A stretch of 64,000 bases of DNA from Burkholderia sp. SRS-W-2-2016 (lineage in GTDB: Bacteria > Pseudomonadota > Gammaproteobacteria > Burkholderiales > Burkholderiaceae), in NCBI RefSeq assembly GCF_001931485.1, contig NZ_MSDV01000021.1:124001-188000 (forward strand). Direction: 5' to 3'. This document shows positions 17,422-26,580 of this stretch, piece by piece. Position 1 is the first letter of the stretch. Every line of letters starts with the position of its first letter. The translations under genes and the position numbers were made by a program. A model generated the notes under the pieces. The model made no database searches and was not told the DNA's origin. It saw only the letters and a program-made list of their open reading frames with translations.

Positions 17422-18912
17422 TTAGTTCGCCCACGCCAGCGGCGCGTCGTTCAAGCCCCAGTAGAGGCTCTTCTGTTGCATGTATTCGCGAATGCCGAGA
17501 CGGCCTTTTTCGCGTCCCATTCCGCTCTCTTTCCAGCCGCTGAACGGCGTCGAGATCGAGAACAGCTTGTAGGTGTTGATCCAGATCGTGCCGGCTTCGA
17601 GGCCGCGCGCGATCCGGTAGGCGCGCTTGTAGTCGCGCGTCCAGATGCCGGCGGCGAGGCCGAACACGCTGTTATTCGCTTCCTTCAGGAGTGCGGCTTC
17701 GTCGTCGAACGGCATCGCGACGAGCACCGGGCCGAAGATTTCTTCCTGGCAGATCTTCGCGTCGTTCGAGAGGCCTTCGAGAATCGTCGGCTGGAAATAG
17801 GTGCCGGCTTCACGGCCGTCGCCGACCGGACGCTCGCCGCCGCACAGCAGACGGCCGCCCTCTTCGAGACCGAGCGCGACATAGCGTTCGATCGTCTCGC
17901 GATGCGCTTGCGTGATCAGCGGACCCATCTGCGTGTTCTCGCGCGACGGATCGCCGACGCGCAGCTTCTTCGCGCCAGCCACCAGGCGTTGCATGAATTC
18001 GTTGTAAATCGAGCGCTGCACGAACAGCCGCGAGCCGGCGATGCACGCCTCGCCCGACGAGCTGAAAATGCCGTACAGCACGCCGTTTACCGCGTGATCG
18101 AGATCGGCGTCGTCGAACACGATGGTCGGCGACTTGCCGCCCAGTTCGAGCGAGACCGGCATCAGCTTGTCCGCCGCGATGCGCGCGATTCCGCGGCCCA
18201 CTTCGGTGCCGCCGGTAAACGACACCTTCTTCACCAGCGGATGACGCACCAGCACGTCGCCGATCACCGAGCCCTTGCCCGGCAGCACGCTGACCACGCC
18301 CTTCGGCACGCCCGCTTCCTCGCAGATGCGAGCGAGCGCGAGCGACACCAGCGGCGTCACTTCGGCCGGCTTCAGCACGACTGCGTTGCCACCGGCAAGC
18401 GCCGGCGCGAGTTTCTGCGCGTCGGACGCGATCGGCGAATTCCACGGCGTGATCGCCGCGATCACGCCGATCGGCTCGTACACGCTCATCGTCAGATAGT
18501 CGCCGCGCGACGGCGTGACTTCTTCGTCGAGCGTTTCGAGGCAGGCCGCGAAATAGCGGAACGTATTGGCCGCGCTCGCGACCAGCACGCGCGTTTCGCT
18601 GATCGGCTTGCCGTTGTCGCGGCGCTGCAGGTTCGCCAACGCTTCGTGGCGCGCCATGATCAGGTCGGCTATCCGATACAGGATCAGCGCGCGCTGATGC
18701 GGCTTCAGACCCGACCAGTTGGGCTTGCGCCAGGCCGCGTCGGCGGCTTCGATCGCTTCGCGCGCGTCGTCCGCGTTGGCCGTCGAGATTTCCATGTTGA
18801 CCGACTGATCCGCCGGATACAGGCTTTTATACGGGTTGCCACGCCCTTGCCGCCATTCGCCGCCGATAAAAATATCGCCGTTGGGCACGAGGCTGGTATC
18901 GAAGTGAGTCAT
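17422..18912 (-). CDS. NAD(P)-dependent aldehyde dehydrogenase
   Basis: A 496-residue member of the ALDH superfamily with all catalytic parts: Asn158 (PWNSP), Glu256 (LELGGKSP) and the nucleophile Cys290 (SSGEACIAGSR), plus the FTGGTEVGR cofactor motif. It oxidises an aldehyde to an acid; in a meta-cleavage operon the natural candidate is the semialdehyde formed on ring opening or an aldehyde made lower in the pathway. It lies between the aspartate-dehydrogenase homologue (55-base gap) and the dioxygenase (23-base gap). Confidence 0.9.
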   Translation of the reverse strand: MTHFDTSLVPNGDIFIGGEWRQGRGNPYKSLYPADQSVNMEISTANADDAREAIEAADAAWRKPNWSGLKPHQRALILYRIADLIMARHEALANLQRRDNGKPISETRVLVASAANTFRYFAACLETLDEEVTPSRGDYLTMSVYEPIGVIAAITPWNSPIASDAQKLAPALAGGNAVVLKPAEVTPLVSLALARICEEAGVPKGVVSVLPGKGSVIGDVLVRHPLVKKVSFTGGTEVGRGIARIAADKLMPVSLELGGKSPTIVFDDADLDHAVNGVLYGIFSSSGEACIAGSRLFVQRSIYNEFMQRLVAGAKKLRVGDPSRENTQMGPLITQAHRETIERYVALGLEEGGRLLCGGERPVGDGREAGTYFQPTILEGLSNDAKICQEEIFGPVLVAMPFDDEAALLKEANNSVFGLAAGIWTRDYKRAYRIARGLEAGTIWINTYKLFSISTPFSGWKESGMGREKGRLGIREYMQQKSLYWGLNDAPLAWAN

Positions 18913-18967
18913 GTCGGTCGTTCCGGTTGCTATCAGGCCAGGGTCTTGAAGCGGGTCTAGCGAGTCG

Positions 18968-19798
18968 TTAAATCACGCAGCGCGCCGCGCGATTGCGCAG
19001 TGCACGGATCGCGCTGAACGCGGTCAGCGCGGAGGTCTTCGGGTTGTCCGGCAGCGGCTTGCCGCTCATTTCCAGCGACATCTCGCCGAACGCGCCGCGC
19101 GCGACGATCCGGTGCACGTTGCGGCTCACGTGCGGGTCGGCGATCAGCCGCACCGTCGTGTTGTCGAGCCCGAGTCCGGCGAGCGCGATCGTCGCGGCGA
19201 CGTTCGCGTTCTTCGGATAGAGCCGCGCCGCGTCGCGCGCGCTGCCTTCGAAAATCACTTTCTCTTCGGTCAGCGAAGCCAGCTCGCAGACCTGTTCGGC
19301 CGGCGTGCCGAGCCAGCCGGTCGGCGGCTTGCGGCCGGTGTACAGCACTTCGTCGAGACCGCCGAAGCGCGCGGCCGAGATCGCATCGACGCCGCCGATC
19401 GCACCGGACAGCAGCGTGAGCGTCGCGTCGCCCGCGTCGGCGGCCGCGGCCAGCGCGTCGAGCAGCGCGACATCCGACAGCGCGCCGATCGACGCGACCG
19501 CGCAATCGACGCCGTCCTTCAACAGCGGCACCACGTGATCGACCAGCGCGCCGTGGCCCGCGCACTCGAGCACGAACTCGGGCTTGCGGCTCAGCGCCGG
19601 CACCGACGACACCACATCGACCGATGCGCCGACCGCTTCACGCACCGACGCGATCTGATGCTCGGGCACGATCACGTGCGACACGCGCACCGCCGGATCG
19701 GCGACGACCGAGCGATACACGGTCTGGCCGATCGCGCCGAAGCCGATCATCGCGATATCGACGGGCGCGTGCTGGCCCGCGTAGCAGGCTTCATGCAT
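18968..19798 (-). CDS. Aspartate-dehydrogenase (NadX) family oxidoreductase
   Basis: A 276-residue protein with the NadX layout: Rossmann motif GFGAIG at 19-24, [10 protein letters not shown] at 131-140, PKNANVAAT at 195-203 and the catalytic histidine region SRNVH ending at His229. Characterised family members interconvert aspartate and iminoaspartate/oxaloacetate with NAD(P). The gene is buried in an aromatic operon and overlaps the ThDP gene by 8 bases, with no nadA/nadC nearby, so a role in NAD synthesis is doubtful; it may act on an amino or imino intermediate of the pathway. That last point is inference. Confidence 0.82.
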   Translation of the reverse strand: MHEACYAGQHAPVDIAMIGFGAIGQTVYRSVVADPAVRVSHVIVPEHQIASVREAVGASVDVVSSVPALSRKPEFVLECAGHGALVDHVVPLLKDGVDCAVASIGALSDVALLDALAAAADAGDATLTLLSGAIGGVDAISAARFGGLDEVLYTGRKPPTGWLGTPAEQVCELASLTEEKVIFEGSARDAARLYPKNANVAATIALAGLGLDNTTVRLIADPHVSRNVHRIVARGAFGEMSLEMSGKPLPDNPKTSALTAFSAIRALRNRAARCVI

Positions 19799-21449
19799 GT
19801 TCCGGCTCCTCTTTCTTGACCGGCGGGCCCGCGAACGCGGTGGTGAACGAGCCGACCGACAGCATGTCCACTTCGACCAGCACCGGACCCGTCTGCGCCA
19901 TCCCTTCGCGGATGATCGACGCGGCGTCGTCGAGCGACTTGATCCGGTAGTGCGGCAGCTTCAGGCTTTCGCAGAACTGGGCAAAGTCCGGCTGGTGCAG
20001 TTGCACGAAGCAGCGGCGGCCACCGTATTGCGCGTCCTGGATGTTGCGGATCACGCCGTAGCACTGGTCGTTCATCAGCACGATCATCACGTTGGCGTTT
20101 TCCTGCACGGCCGTGGCGAGTTCGCCGACGTTGACCATCAGGCCGCCGTCGCCGCACAGCGCGACGGTCTTCGCCGCGTTGCCAGCAAGCGCCGCGCCGA
20201 TGCCCATCTGCATCCCCTGGCCGATGCCGCCGCCGAGCGCGTGCACGCCCGCGCGCGCGTTGAAGATCTTCAGCAGGCGGTTGCCCCACGTGCTGTTCGA
20301 GATCGTCACGTCACGCACCCAGTTGTAGTCGCGGCCCACGGCTTCCTGCAGTGCGTCGACGAGGCGCTTGTACGGGCCGAGGCCCTTGCTGACGTCGGCG
20401 ACCGCGCTTTCGCGGGCGGCGGCGAGATCTTGCGCGAATTGCGGATCGACCTTGAGGCGGCCTTCGAGCAGCGTCGCGAGTTCGTCGAGCACCGCAGCGG
20501 CGTCGCCGTGGATAAACATCTCGTTGCGATAGCCGCGGTTGTCGGCGAGCGCATCGGCGTCGATCCGGAACAGCGGCTGCGGCAGCGCGAGCTTGTACTT
20601 CAGCGTTTCGTTGCCGCGCAGACGCGAGCCGACCACCACCAGCGCGTCGCAAGTCTTGTAGAAGCTTTCGACCGCCGCGTGCACGTTGAACGCGCCGAGC
20701 GTGGCCGGATGATCTTCGGGCAGCACGCCGCGGCCCTGCACGCTGGTCACCACGCCGAAGCCGAGCGCGACCAGACGTTCGACCGCCGCGCGCGCATGCC
20801 GGGTGCCGCCGCCGAGCCACAGCAGCGGACGCTTCTTCTGCGCCAGTTGCTCGGCCAGTTGCTTCACACGGTCGCTGCAATGCGTGAGCGTGGTCACGTG
20901 CGGCGCGGCCAGATCGTTCGGCCATTCGATTTCGGCGGCCTGGATGTCGATCGGAATCTCGACGCTGACCGGGCCGCTCGGCGCCGTTTGCGCAACGCGC
21001 ACCGCTTCGCGGATCGTCGGCAGCGCGGTTTCGACCGAGCGCACGCGGAACGCGGCCTTCGAGATCGATTGCAGCATCGACAGTTGATCCGGCGCTTCGT
21101 GGATATACGCGAGGTCCTGATCGAGATATTCGGTTTCGATCTGGCCGGTCACGTGCAGCAGCGCGGTGCCCGCGGTCAGTGCTTCGACCATCGCGCCCGC
21201 CGCGTTGCCCGCCGCGGTGCCGGTGCTGGTGAACGCGACGCCGAGGCCGCCGGAGACGCGCGCGAGACCGTCGGCCATGTTCACCGCGCCGGCTTCGCCG
21301 CGTGCGCCGACATAGCGGATCTTGCCGCGCGTGTTGATCGCGTCGAGGATCGGCATGTTGTGGATCGAGATCACGCCGAATGCGGTTTGAACGCCGCACT
21401 GCTCGAGAAAGGCGGCGATCAGCTCGCCAACGGTAGTTTTGTTAGACAT
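19791..21449 (-). CDS. Thiamine-diphosphate-dependent enzyme (acetolactate synthase/decarboxylase family)
   Basis: A 552-residue protein with the three-domain ThDP fold. Glu52 ([13 protein letters not shown]) is the cofactor-activating glutamate; GDGGLMVN at 433-440 and the following stretch to N460 form the Mg-ThDP motif. Family members cut or join C-C bonds next to a carbonyl (acetolactate synthase, benzoylformate and oxalyl-CoA decarboxylases). There is no regulatory ilvH partner, so branched-chain amino-acid synthesis is unlikely; a 2-oxo acid decarboxylase or lyase step in the operon's pathway fits better. Start set at 21449 (GGAGG upstream); an ATG at 21473 is possible. Confidence 0.85.
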   Translation of the reverse strand: MSNKTTVGELIAAFLEQCGVQTAFGVISIHNMPILDAINTRGKIRYVGARGEAGAVNMADGLARVSGGLGVAFTSTGTAAGNAAGAMVEALTAGTALLHVTGQIETEYLDQDLAYIHEAPDQLSMLQSISKAAFRVRSVETALPTIREAVRVAQTAPSGPVSVEIPIDIQAAEIEWPNDLAAPHVTTLTHCSDRVKQLAEQLAQKKRPLLWLGGGTRHARAAVERLVALGFGVVTSVQGRGVLPEDHPATLGAFNVHAAVESFYKTCDALVVVGSRLRGNETLKYKLALPQPLFRIDADALADNRGYRNEMFIHGDAAAVLDELATLLEGRLKVDPQFAQDLAAARESAVADVSKGLGPYKRLVDALQEAVGRDYNWVRDVTISNSTWGNRLLKIFNARAGVHALGGGIGQGMQMGIGAALAGNAAKTVALCGDGGLMVNVGELATAVQENANVMIVLMNDQCYGVIRNIQDAQYGGRRCFVQLHQPDFAQFCESLKLPHYRIKSLDDAASIIREGMAQTGPVLVEVDMLSVGSFTTAFAGPPVKKEEPEHA

Positions 21450-22251
21450 GTCGTGCAACGCCTCCAGAAACATCGATGTGACTGCCAGTCGTGTACGACG
21501 ACAGCGGGGTAGCCAGATAAAAGAGCGCCTGTGCGGCTTCTTCGGGGCGGCCGAAGCGGCCGAGCGGAATGTTTTTCTTGCGCGCCAGTTCGCCGGTCCA
21601 GTCTTCCCAGCTCTGGCCGGGGGCCGCCTGGGTCGCGTAACGGCGACGCCACTGCCCCGACTCGACGATGCCGATCAGGATCGAGTTCACGCGAATCCGC
21701 TGCGGCGCGAATTCGACCGCGAGCGATTTGGTCAGGCTCAGCAAGCCCGCGCGCGCCGACGAGGTCGCCACCATATGCGGCTCCGGTTGCAGCGCGAGCA
21801 GCGAGTTCACGTTGACGATCGCCGCGTTGCGGCCGGCGCTCGCGGTGTCGCGCAGCATCGGCAGGAACGCGCGGGTCGGACGGATCACGCCGAAGTACTT
21901 CAGTTCGAGTTCTTCGCGCCATGCTTCGTCGCTGGTGTCCGCGAAGGTCGACACGCGGCCCTGGCCGGCGTTGTTGACCAGCATGTCGGTGCGGCCGAAG
22001 CGCTCCCGCACCGCTTGCGCGAATGCGTCCACGTCGTTCGCGTCGAGCACGTCGCAGCGCTGCGCGAGCAATGGCGCGCCCGGCACCTTGCCGGTCAGCG
22101 CGGCTTGCGCGTCTTGCAGACGGCCGGTATCGCGGCCGCAGATCGCGACCGATGCGCCCGCGCGCAGAAACTGTTCGGCGGTTGCGAGGCCGATGCCGGA
22201 CGAACCGCCCGTCACCACCGCGACCTGTCCGGTCAAATCGATTTGGATCAT
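21442..22251 (-). CDS. Atypical short-chain dehydrogenase/reductase lacking the Tyr-Lys catalytic pair
   Basis: A 269-residue SDR with intact cofactor motif (TGGSSGIG, 14-21), NNAG (93-96) and the active-site Ser150. The usual Tyr-x3-Lys is missing: aligned to it are Thr163 and Arg167 in MVATSSARAGL. Some SDR subgroups share this change and are poorly characterised; the protein may use another proton relay, catalyse a non-redox step, or act on a diol without a general base. It follows IclR with a one-base TGATG overlap and overlaps the ThDP gene by 8 bases, so translation of the three is coupled. Confidence 0.85.
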   Translation of the reverse strand: MIQIDLTGQVAVVTGGSSGIGLATAEQFLRAGASVAICGRDTGRLQDAQAALTGKVPGAPLLAQRCDVLDANDVDAFAQAVRERFGRTDMLVNNAGQGRVSTFADTSDEAWREELELKYFGVIRPTRAFLPMLRDTASAGRNAAIVNVNSLLALQPEPHMVATSSARAGLLSLTKSLAVEFAPQRIRVNSILIGIVESGQWRRRYATQAAPGQSWEDWTGELARKKNIPLGRFGRPEEAAQALFYLATPLSSYTTGSHIDVSGGVARHV

Positions 22252-23135
22252 CAGAGCCCCAATGCCTTCATGTACGTGTTGCCACCGTTCGGCCCAGACT
22301 TCGGCCGGTAATTGAGTCGCTGCGAGAGTTCGTCGGCTGCGCGGCGCACCTTGTCGACGAGACCGTGATCGAGCAGCTCCGCGTCGATCTCGCGGCGCGG
22401 AATCGTCGTCGTGATCACCGCGACGATGCGGTTGGTGTCGTTGCGAACCGGCGCGCTGACCACCGAAATGCCGCGTTCGAACGACGACTCGCTGATCGCG
22501 AAACCGCGCCGCGCGTCGTCGCGAATCCGTTCGTACAGCTCATGGATCGTGGCCGGCGTTTGCGCGGTGAAGCGCTCGAGCTCCGGTTCCGGGTACAGCT
22601 TCTTCAGTTCTTCGAACGTCAGGTCGCCCATCAGTACCTGACCGTGGGTCGTCGCATACGCGGGCAGGCGGGTGCCGACGTTGACCTTCACCGAGCTGAA
22701 AATCGGCGCATGGCTTTGCGCCTTCGCGACGAACACGACGTCGCGGCCGTCGCGAATCACGATGTGGCTCGTGAGGCCGGTGTCGTTGCGCAGCGCTTCG
22801 ATGATCGGCAGACCGAGATCGGTCAATTCCAGCGAGCTCAGATATTCGAAGCCCAGACGCAGCACCGCGATGCCGAGGCGATAGTTGCGGTCCTTGTCCG
22901 CGCGTTCGAGAAAGCCGAGCGATTCGAGCGTCTGCAGCAGACGGAATACCGTGGTGCGCGGAATGTTCAGACGGCGCGACAGTTCGGGCGCGCCGAGCAC
23001 GGGCTCGCGCGGCGAGAACTGCATCAGAATTCTCAGGCCGCGTTCGAGACCGGGCACGCGGTAACCGCCATCGGCGCCGGCTTCGTTGCGCTCGGCGTCG
23101 CCGGCGCGTTCGTCGTCAAGGGTGTCGGGTGTCAT
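22251..23135 (-). CDS. IclR-family regulator inside the catabolic operon
   Basis: A 294-residue IclR protein: N-terminal winged helix (PGLERGLRIL, PELSRRLNIPRTTVFRLLQTLE over several helices) and a GAF-like effector domain (YATTHGQVLMGDLT, SSFERGISVVSAPV). I prefer the ATG at 23135 with CGGAG seven bases upstream over one at 23150. It lies in mid-operon, which implies autoregulation. It is closely similar along its whole length to the IclR gene at 28913-29929 on the other side of the promoter region, so the two are paralogues and may bind the same sites. Confidence 0.9.
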   Translation of the reverse strand: MTPDTLDDERAGDAERNEAGADGGYRVPGLERGLRILMQFSPREPVLGAPELSRRLNIPRTTVFRLLQTLESLGFLERADKDRNYRLGIAVLRLGFEYLSSLELTDLGLPIIEALRNDTGLTSHIVIRDGRDVVFVAKAQSHAPIFSSVKVNVGTRLPAYATTHGQVLMGDLTFEELKKLYPEPELERFTAQTPATIHELYERIRDDARRGFAISESSFERGISVVSAPVRNDTNRIVAVITTTIPRREIDAELLDHGLVDKVRRAADELSQRLNYRPKSGPNGGNTYMKALGL

Positions 23136-23168
23136 GGGTTGGCTCCGCATTGGCTCGGCATGGCCTTG

Positions 23169-24059
23169 TTACGTGCCGCTCGCGCGGCAGAACGTGTCGA
23201 TGATCGCGGTGTACGCGGCGGGCGCTTCGATATAACCGGCGTGCCCCGCGCCCGGCACGATCTGCAGGCGCGTGCGGGCCACCTGGGCGATCCGCTCGCA
23301 GGCTTCCGGCGTGGTGATCCTGTCTTCGGCGCCGACCGCGACGCAGATGCGTCCTTCGTAGCGCGCGAGGTCGGCCGCGAGGTCCGCGTTGGCGAGCAGA
23401 TGGGTGGCTTGCGCGTAGCCGTGCGGGATCACGCGCGACATGTTCCAGCGCACCCATGCGCGTGCTTCGTCGCTCGCCTGCGCCGACAGCATGTTGCCGC
23501 TGCGCTTGTCCGCAAGGCCTTGCGGGCCGAGTTCGTTCAGCATCGCGAGGCGCTGGTCGCGCTTCGAGTCGCGCACGTCGGCGGCCGCCGCACCGTAGCC
23601 GCCCGCGGGCGACAACAGCAGCAACCCGGCCAGATAGCCCGGCTGCGCAGCCGCGAACGCGCCGGCGACGATCGCGCCCAGCGAATGCCCGACCAGCACG
23701 CAGCGTTCGATGCGTTGTGCGTCGAGCCATTCTTTCAGTACTTCTGCGTAATCCCGCGCGACCGGCGACGCAGCCGCGACCGGCGTGGATGCGCCATACC
23801 CCGGCGCATCCCAGGCCAGCACGCGGCGCGAGTCGCCGAGCGCATCGAACTGCTGCACCCACGAAGCGGCGCCCGAACCGATCCCGTGCAGCAACACCAG
23901 CGGCAGCGCGCGATCTTCAGCGCGATCAGCGGCGCAATCGGCTTCGCGATAGCTCAGCACGCGTTGCGCCGCGAGGCTGCTTTGCTGCGCCGGATAGCGG
24001 GCCAGACGCGCTTCGAGCGCGGCGGGCTGCGTGTCGTGGGCGGACGGGACGGCGGACAT
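23169..24059 (-). CDS. Alpha/beta hydrolase
   Basis: A 296-residue serine hydrolase with oxyanion motif LLHGIGSG (57-64), nucleophile Ser126 in GHSLG, an acidic residue in GAEDRIT and a C-terminal histidine in GAGHAGYIE. The sequence resembles C-C bond hydrolases of meta-cleavage pathways (BphD, MhpC, XylF types), which hydrolyse the ring-cleavage product. That role fits the operon well, although an esterase role cannot be excluded. It is 64 bases behind the cupin and 33 bases before IclR. Confidence 0.87.
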   Translation of the reverse strand: MSAVPSAHDTQPAALEARLARYPAQQSSLAAQRVLSYREADCAADRAEDRALPLVLLHGIGSGAASWVQQFDALGDSRRVLAWDAPGYGASTPVAAASPVARDYAEVLKEWLDAQRIERCVLVGHSLGAIVAGAFAAAQPGYLAGLLLLSPAGGYGAAAADVRDSKRDQRLAMLNELGPQGLADKRSGNMLSAQASDEARAWVRWNMSRVIPHGYAQATHLLANADLAADLARYEGRICVAVGAEDRITTPEACERIAQVARTRLQIVPGAGHAGYIEAPAAYTAIIDTFCRASGT

Positions 24060-24123
24060 GATTGCCTTCGTGGGTGAGTTGACGTGAAACCGCTTGAAAA
24101 CCGCTTGATATCGCGCGAACTGC

Positions 24124-24651
24124 TTAGCGCTTGATCTTCGCGAGCGGCGAATCCGGCGGATAGGTCGGCGTGATCGGCTTCGACGAACCGAGCATCACGC
24201 ACATCAGCGCGTCTTCCTCACCGATGTTGATTTCCGTGCGATACACGCCGGGCGGCACCGAGATCAGGTCGCGTTCGCCGAGCACCGCTTCCCACGTTTC
24301 GCCGTCACGCTCGCAGATCACTTTCATCTTGCCGCGCAGCACGAAGAAGATTTCTTCGACGTCCGTATGAATATGGCTCGGGCCGATGTTGCCGGCCGGA
24401 ATCACCATCGTCGAAAACGTGAAGTTGCCCGCGGGCACCGTGTTCATGTCCTTCGCGACGCCGGTGCCGCCGGTGCCGACGTAGCGCATCTGCGCACGGC
24501 GGTACTTCGGGTCGTAGTCGGCCTGGAATTTCAGCGCGTCCCAGTCGTAGCGGCGCGTTTCGAAACGCGCGACACGGCTGTCGAGCCACTGCTGGAAATT
24601 CGCGTCCGCGGGTTGGTCCCAGGATTTGCGTTCGTTATCGGCGTCCGCCAT
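24124..24651 (-). CDS. Cupin-domain protein
   Basis: A 175-residue protein with one cupin barrel in its C-terminal half: GPSHIHTDVEEIFFVLRGKMKV holds the metal-binding His-x-His-x4-Glu of motif 1, and the second motif is degenerate around SVPPGVYRTEIN. Single-domain cupins in aromatic operons act as ring-cleaving dioxygenases, isomerases or unknown binding proteins; this one cannot be assigned further. AAGGAGA lies six to eight bases before the ATG. It sits between the SDR (26-base gap) and the hydrolase. Confidence 0.82.
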   Translation of the reverse strand: MADADNERKSWDQPADANFQQWLDSRVARFETRRYDWDALKFQADYDPKYRRAQMRYVGTGGTGVAKDMNTVPAGNFTFSTMVIPAGNIGPSHIHTDVEEIFFVLRGKMKVICERDGETWEAVLGERDLISVPPGVYRTEINIGEEDALMCVMLGSSKPITPTYPPDSPLAKIKR

Positions 24652-24677
24652 CTCTTTCTCCTTTCGATTCGACTAGA

Positions 24678-25445
24678 TCAATTCATTACGAAGCCGCCGT
24701 TCACCGGCAGCAGCTGGCCGGTCACAAAGCGAGCGGCATCGGACAACAGGAACAGCACCGGCCCGGTCACGTCGTCGGGCACTTGTGCGCGGGTCAGCGC
24801 GCGGCCTTGCAGGTAGTACTCGTGACGCTCGGCGGGCACGTAGGCGGTCGCCTCGACTTCGGTCAGCCCCGGCGCGATCGCGTTGACGGTCACGCCGTGC
24901 GCGCCGAATTCGCGCGCGAGCGAACGGGTCATCGAGATCACCGCGCCCTTGCTGGCGACGTACGCGAGCAACTTCGGCGCGCCCCACATCGCGGTATCCG
25001 ACGCGATGTTGACGATCGCGCCGCGGCCCGAGTCGCGCAGATACGGCAGCGCGGCGCTGCTCATCAGCCAGGTGCCGCGCACGTTGACGTTCATCACCGC
25101 GTCCCACGTGTCGACCGACAGTTCATCGGCGAACTTGCCGCCCGAGTTGGTGATCGCCGCGTTGTTGATCAGCGCGTCGAGACCGCCCAGGCGTGCCGCG
25201 CCCTGCTCCGCGAACTGCTTGATGCTGGCGGGGTCGGCGAGATCGAGCGGCAGGTAGGTGGCCGCGTGGCCCTCTTCGACCAGCGACGCGGCGAGCGCAC
25301 GGCCTTCGTCGTGCAGCACGTCGCCGAACACGACCTGCGCGCCGGCTCCGACCAGAGCGCGCACGAACGCCGCGCCGAGACCGCGCGCGCCGCCCGTCAC
25401 GAGGACGCGCCGGCCGTTGAGCGCTGCGAGTGCGGTGTTATGCAT
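24678..25445 (-). CDS. Short-chain dehydrogenase/reductase, probable cis-dihydrodiol or alcohol dehydrogenase
   Basis: A 255-residue classical SDR with TGGARGLG near the N-terminus, NNAA, an active-site Ser in NIASD and the intact Tyr-x3-Lys (YVASKGAV). It should use NAD(P). Directly behind the Rieske oxygenase (8-base overlap), it is the best candidate for the dehydrogenase that rearomatises the dihydrodiol to a catechol. I use the ATG at 25445; the frame is open further upstream but that part lies within the oxygenase gene and is Arg/Pro-rich. Confidence 0.88.
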   Translation of the reverse strand: MHNTALAALNGRRVLVTGGARGLGAAFVRALVGAGAQVVFGDVLHDEGRALAASLVEEGHAATYLPLDLADPASIKQFAEQGAARLGGLDALINNAAITNSGGKFADELSVDTWDAVMNVNVRGTWLMSSAALPYLRDSGRGAIVNIASDTAMWGAPKLLAYVASKGAVISMTRSLAREFGAHGVTVNAIAPGLTEVEATAYVPAERHEYYLQGRALTRAQVPDDVTGPVLFLLSDAARFVTGQLLPVNGGFVMN

Positions 25446-26532
25446 GGCTATGCCCGGCTGCGGCGGTTGCAGCGGCGGCGGGGGCCGCGTTCGCCGCGCG
25501 ATGCGCGTCGAGCGTGGCGAGATCCTGCTGCGCGCGCTGCCGCAGCATGCGGCGCACACGCGTCATACCGACGTCGTGCTGATACAGGAACTCGTGCTCG
25601 CGCGCGTTCGGCGCGAGGCTTTCCAGAACGTAGCGGTCCTGTTCGAGCACGTCCCAGTGCAGACCTTCGAGGCGGTTGCGATACAGGAAGCGCCATGCGT
25701 CGCGCTGCCAGCCCTGCACCTTGCGGGTACGCCAGAAATAGACCTGGCAGTTGTCGCCGTCGACCGGCACCGCGAAGCCGATGATCCCGAAGCTGCCGCC
25801 CGGGCCGAACTTCTTCTTGTACGGAATCGCGAGGCGCATCCACAGCGCGCCGGTGTCGCCGAGTTCGACCCAGTCGAAGTTCACGTCGCGCTGGCCGGTC
25901 TTCTCGAACATCAGACCGGTTTCGGTCTTGCGCACGCGCATGTCGGCCTGCTTGTCGCCTTCGGCCATCGAGTGCGAGGTCGCGTGCAGATAGGCGCCGT
26001 GCATCGGGTCCATCACGTTGTCGATCGCGTACTGGTAATTGCACTTCCAGTTCGACATGCACAGGAAGCTTGCGTACTCCTCACCAACCAGTTCTTCCGG
26101 CAGGTTCAACGGCGCGGGTTCCTTGTGCGCGTCGTCGCCGAACCACAGGAAGATCGCGCCGGCGCGTTCTTCGGCCGGGTACGACTTCACGCAGGTGCGG
26201 CCTTCGAGCGGGCAGTTCGACACCGCCGGCACGTTGACGACGGTGCCGCCGCCGTTCACTTCGACGCCGTGATACCAGCAGGCCACACGGTCGCCGAGGT
26301 TCCAGCCGAGCGACAGACGCGCGCCGCGGTGCGGGCAGCGGTCTTCGAGCGCGTGGACTTTGCCTTCGTTGTCGCGCCACAGCACGATCTGGTCACCGAG
26401 GCGCGTCACGCCGATCGGCGCGTTGCCGACCTGCCAGCTCGGCGCGACCGGATACCAGTAGTTGCGCAGGCCGCGGTCGAGATACGCCTTGACCGGATCG
26501 GCGGCGTTTTCAGTTGTAGTGGGGGACGTCAT
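25438..26532 (-). CDS. Rieske non-haem iron aromatic oxygenase, alpha-only type
   Basis: A 364-residue terminal oxygenase. The Rieske [2Fe-2S] ligands are Cys66-x-His68 and Cys85-x2-His88 (CPHRGAR...CWYHG). The mononuclear iron site is NVMDPMHGAYLH with His178 and His183. No beta-subunit gene is present, so it belongs to the homotrimeric group that includes carbazole, phthalate and vanillate O-demethylase-like oxygenases. It hydroxylates or demethylates an aromatic acid or amine with electrons from the ferredoxin two genes upstream. The C-terminus is an Ala/His-rich tail. Confidence 0.9.
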   Translation of the reverse strand: MTSPTTTENAADPVKAYLDRGLRNYWYPVAPSWQVGNAPIGVTRLGDQIVLWRDNEGKVHALEDRCPHRGARLSLGWNLGDRVACWYHGVEVNGGGTVVNVPAVSNCPLEGRTCVKSYPAEERAGAIFLWFGDDAHKEPAPLNLPEELVGEEYASFLCMSNWKCNYQYAIDNVMDPMHGAYLHATSHSMAEGDKQADMRVRKTETGLMFEKTGQRDVNFDWVELGDTGALWMRLAIPYKKKFGPGGSFGIIGFAVPVDGDNCQVYFWRTRKVQGWQRDAWRFLYRNRLEGLHWDVLEQDRYVLESLAPNAREHEFLYQHDVGMTRVRRMLRQRAQQDLATLDAHRAANAAPAAAATAAAGHSHA

Positions 26533-26580
26533 GACGAGACTCCAGTACGAATGCGATGAAACGGGTTCGGAAAAGCCGGC

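Noticed and set aside
19791..21449. Acetolactate synthase of branched-chain amino-acid synthesis
   Set aside because: No small regulatory subunit and no ilv genes nearby; the operon is catabolic.
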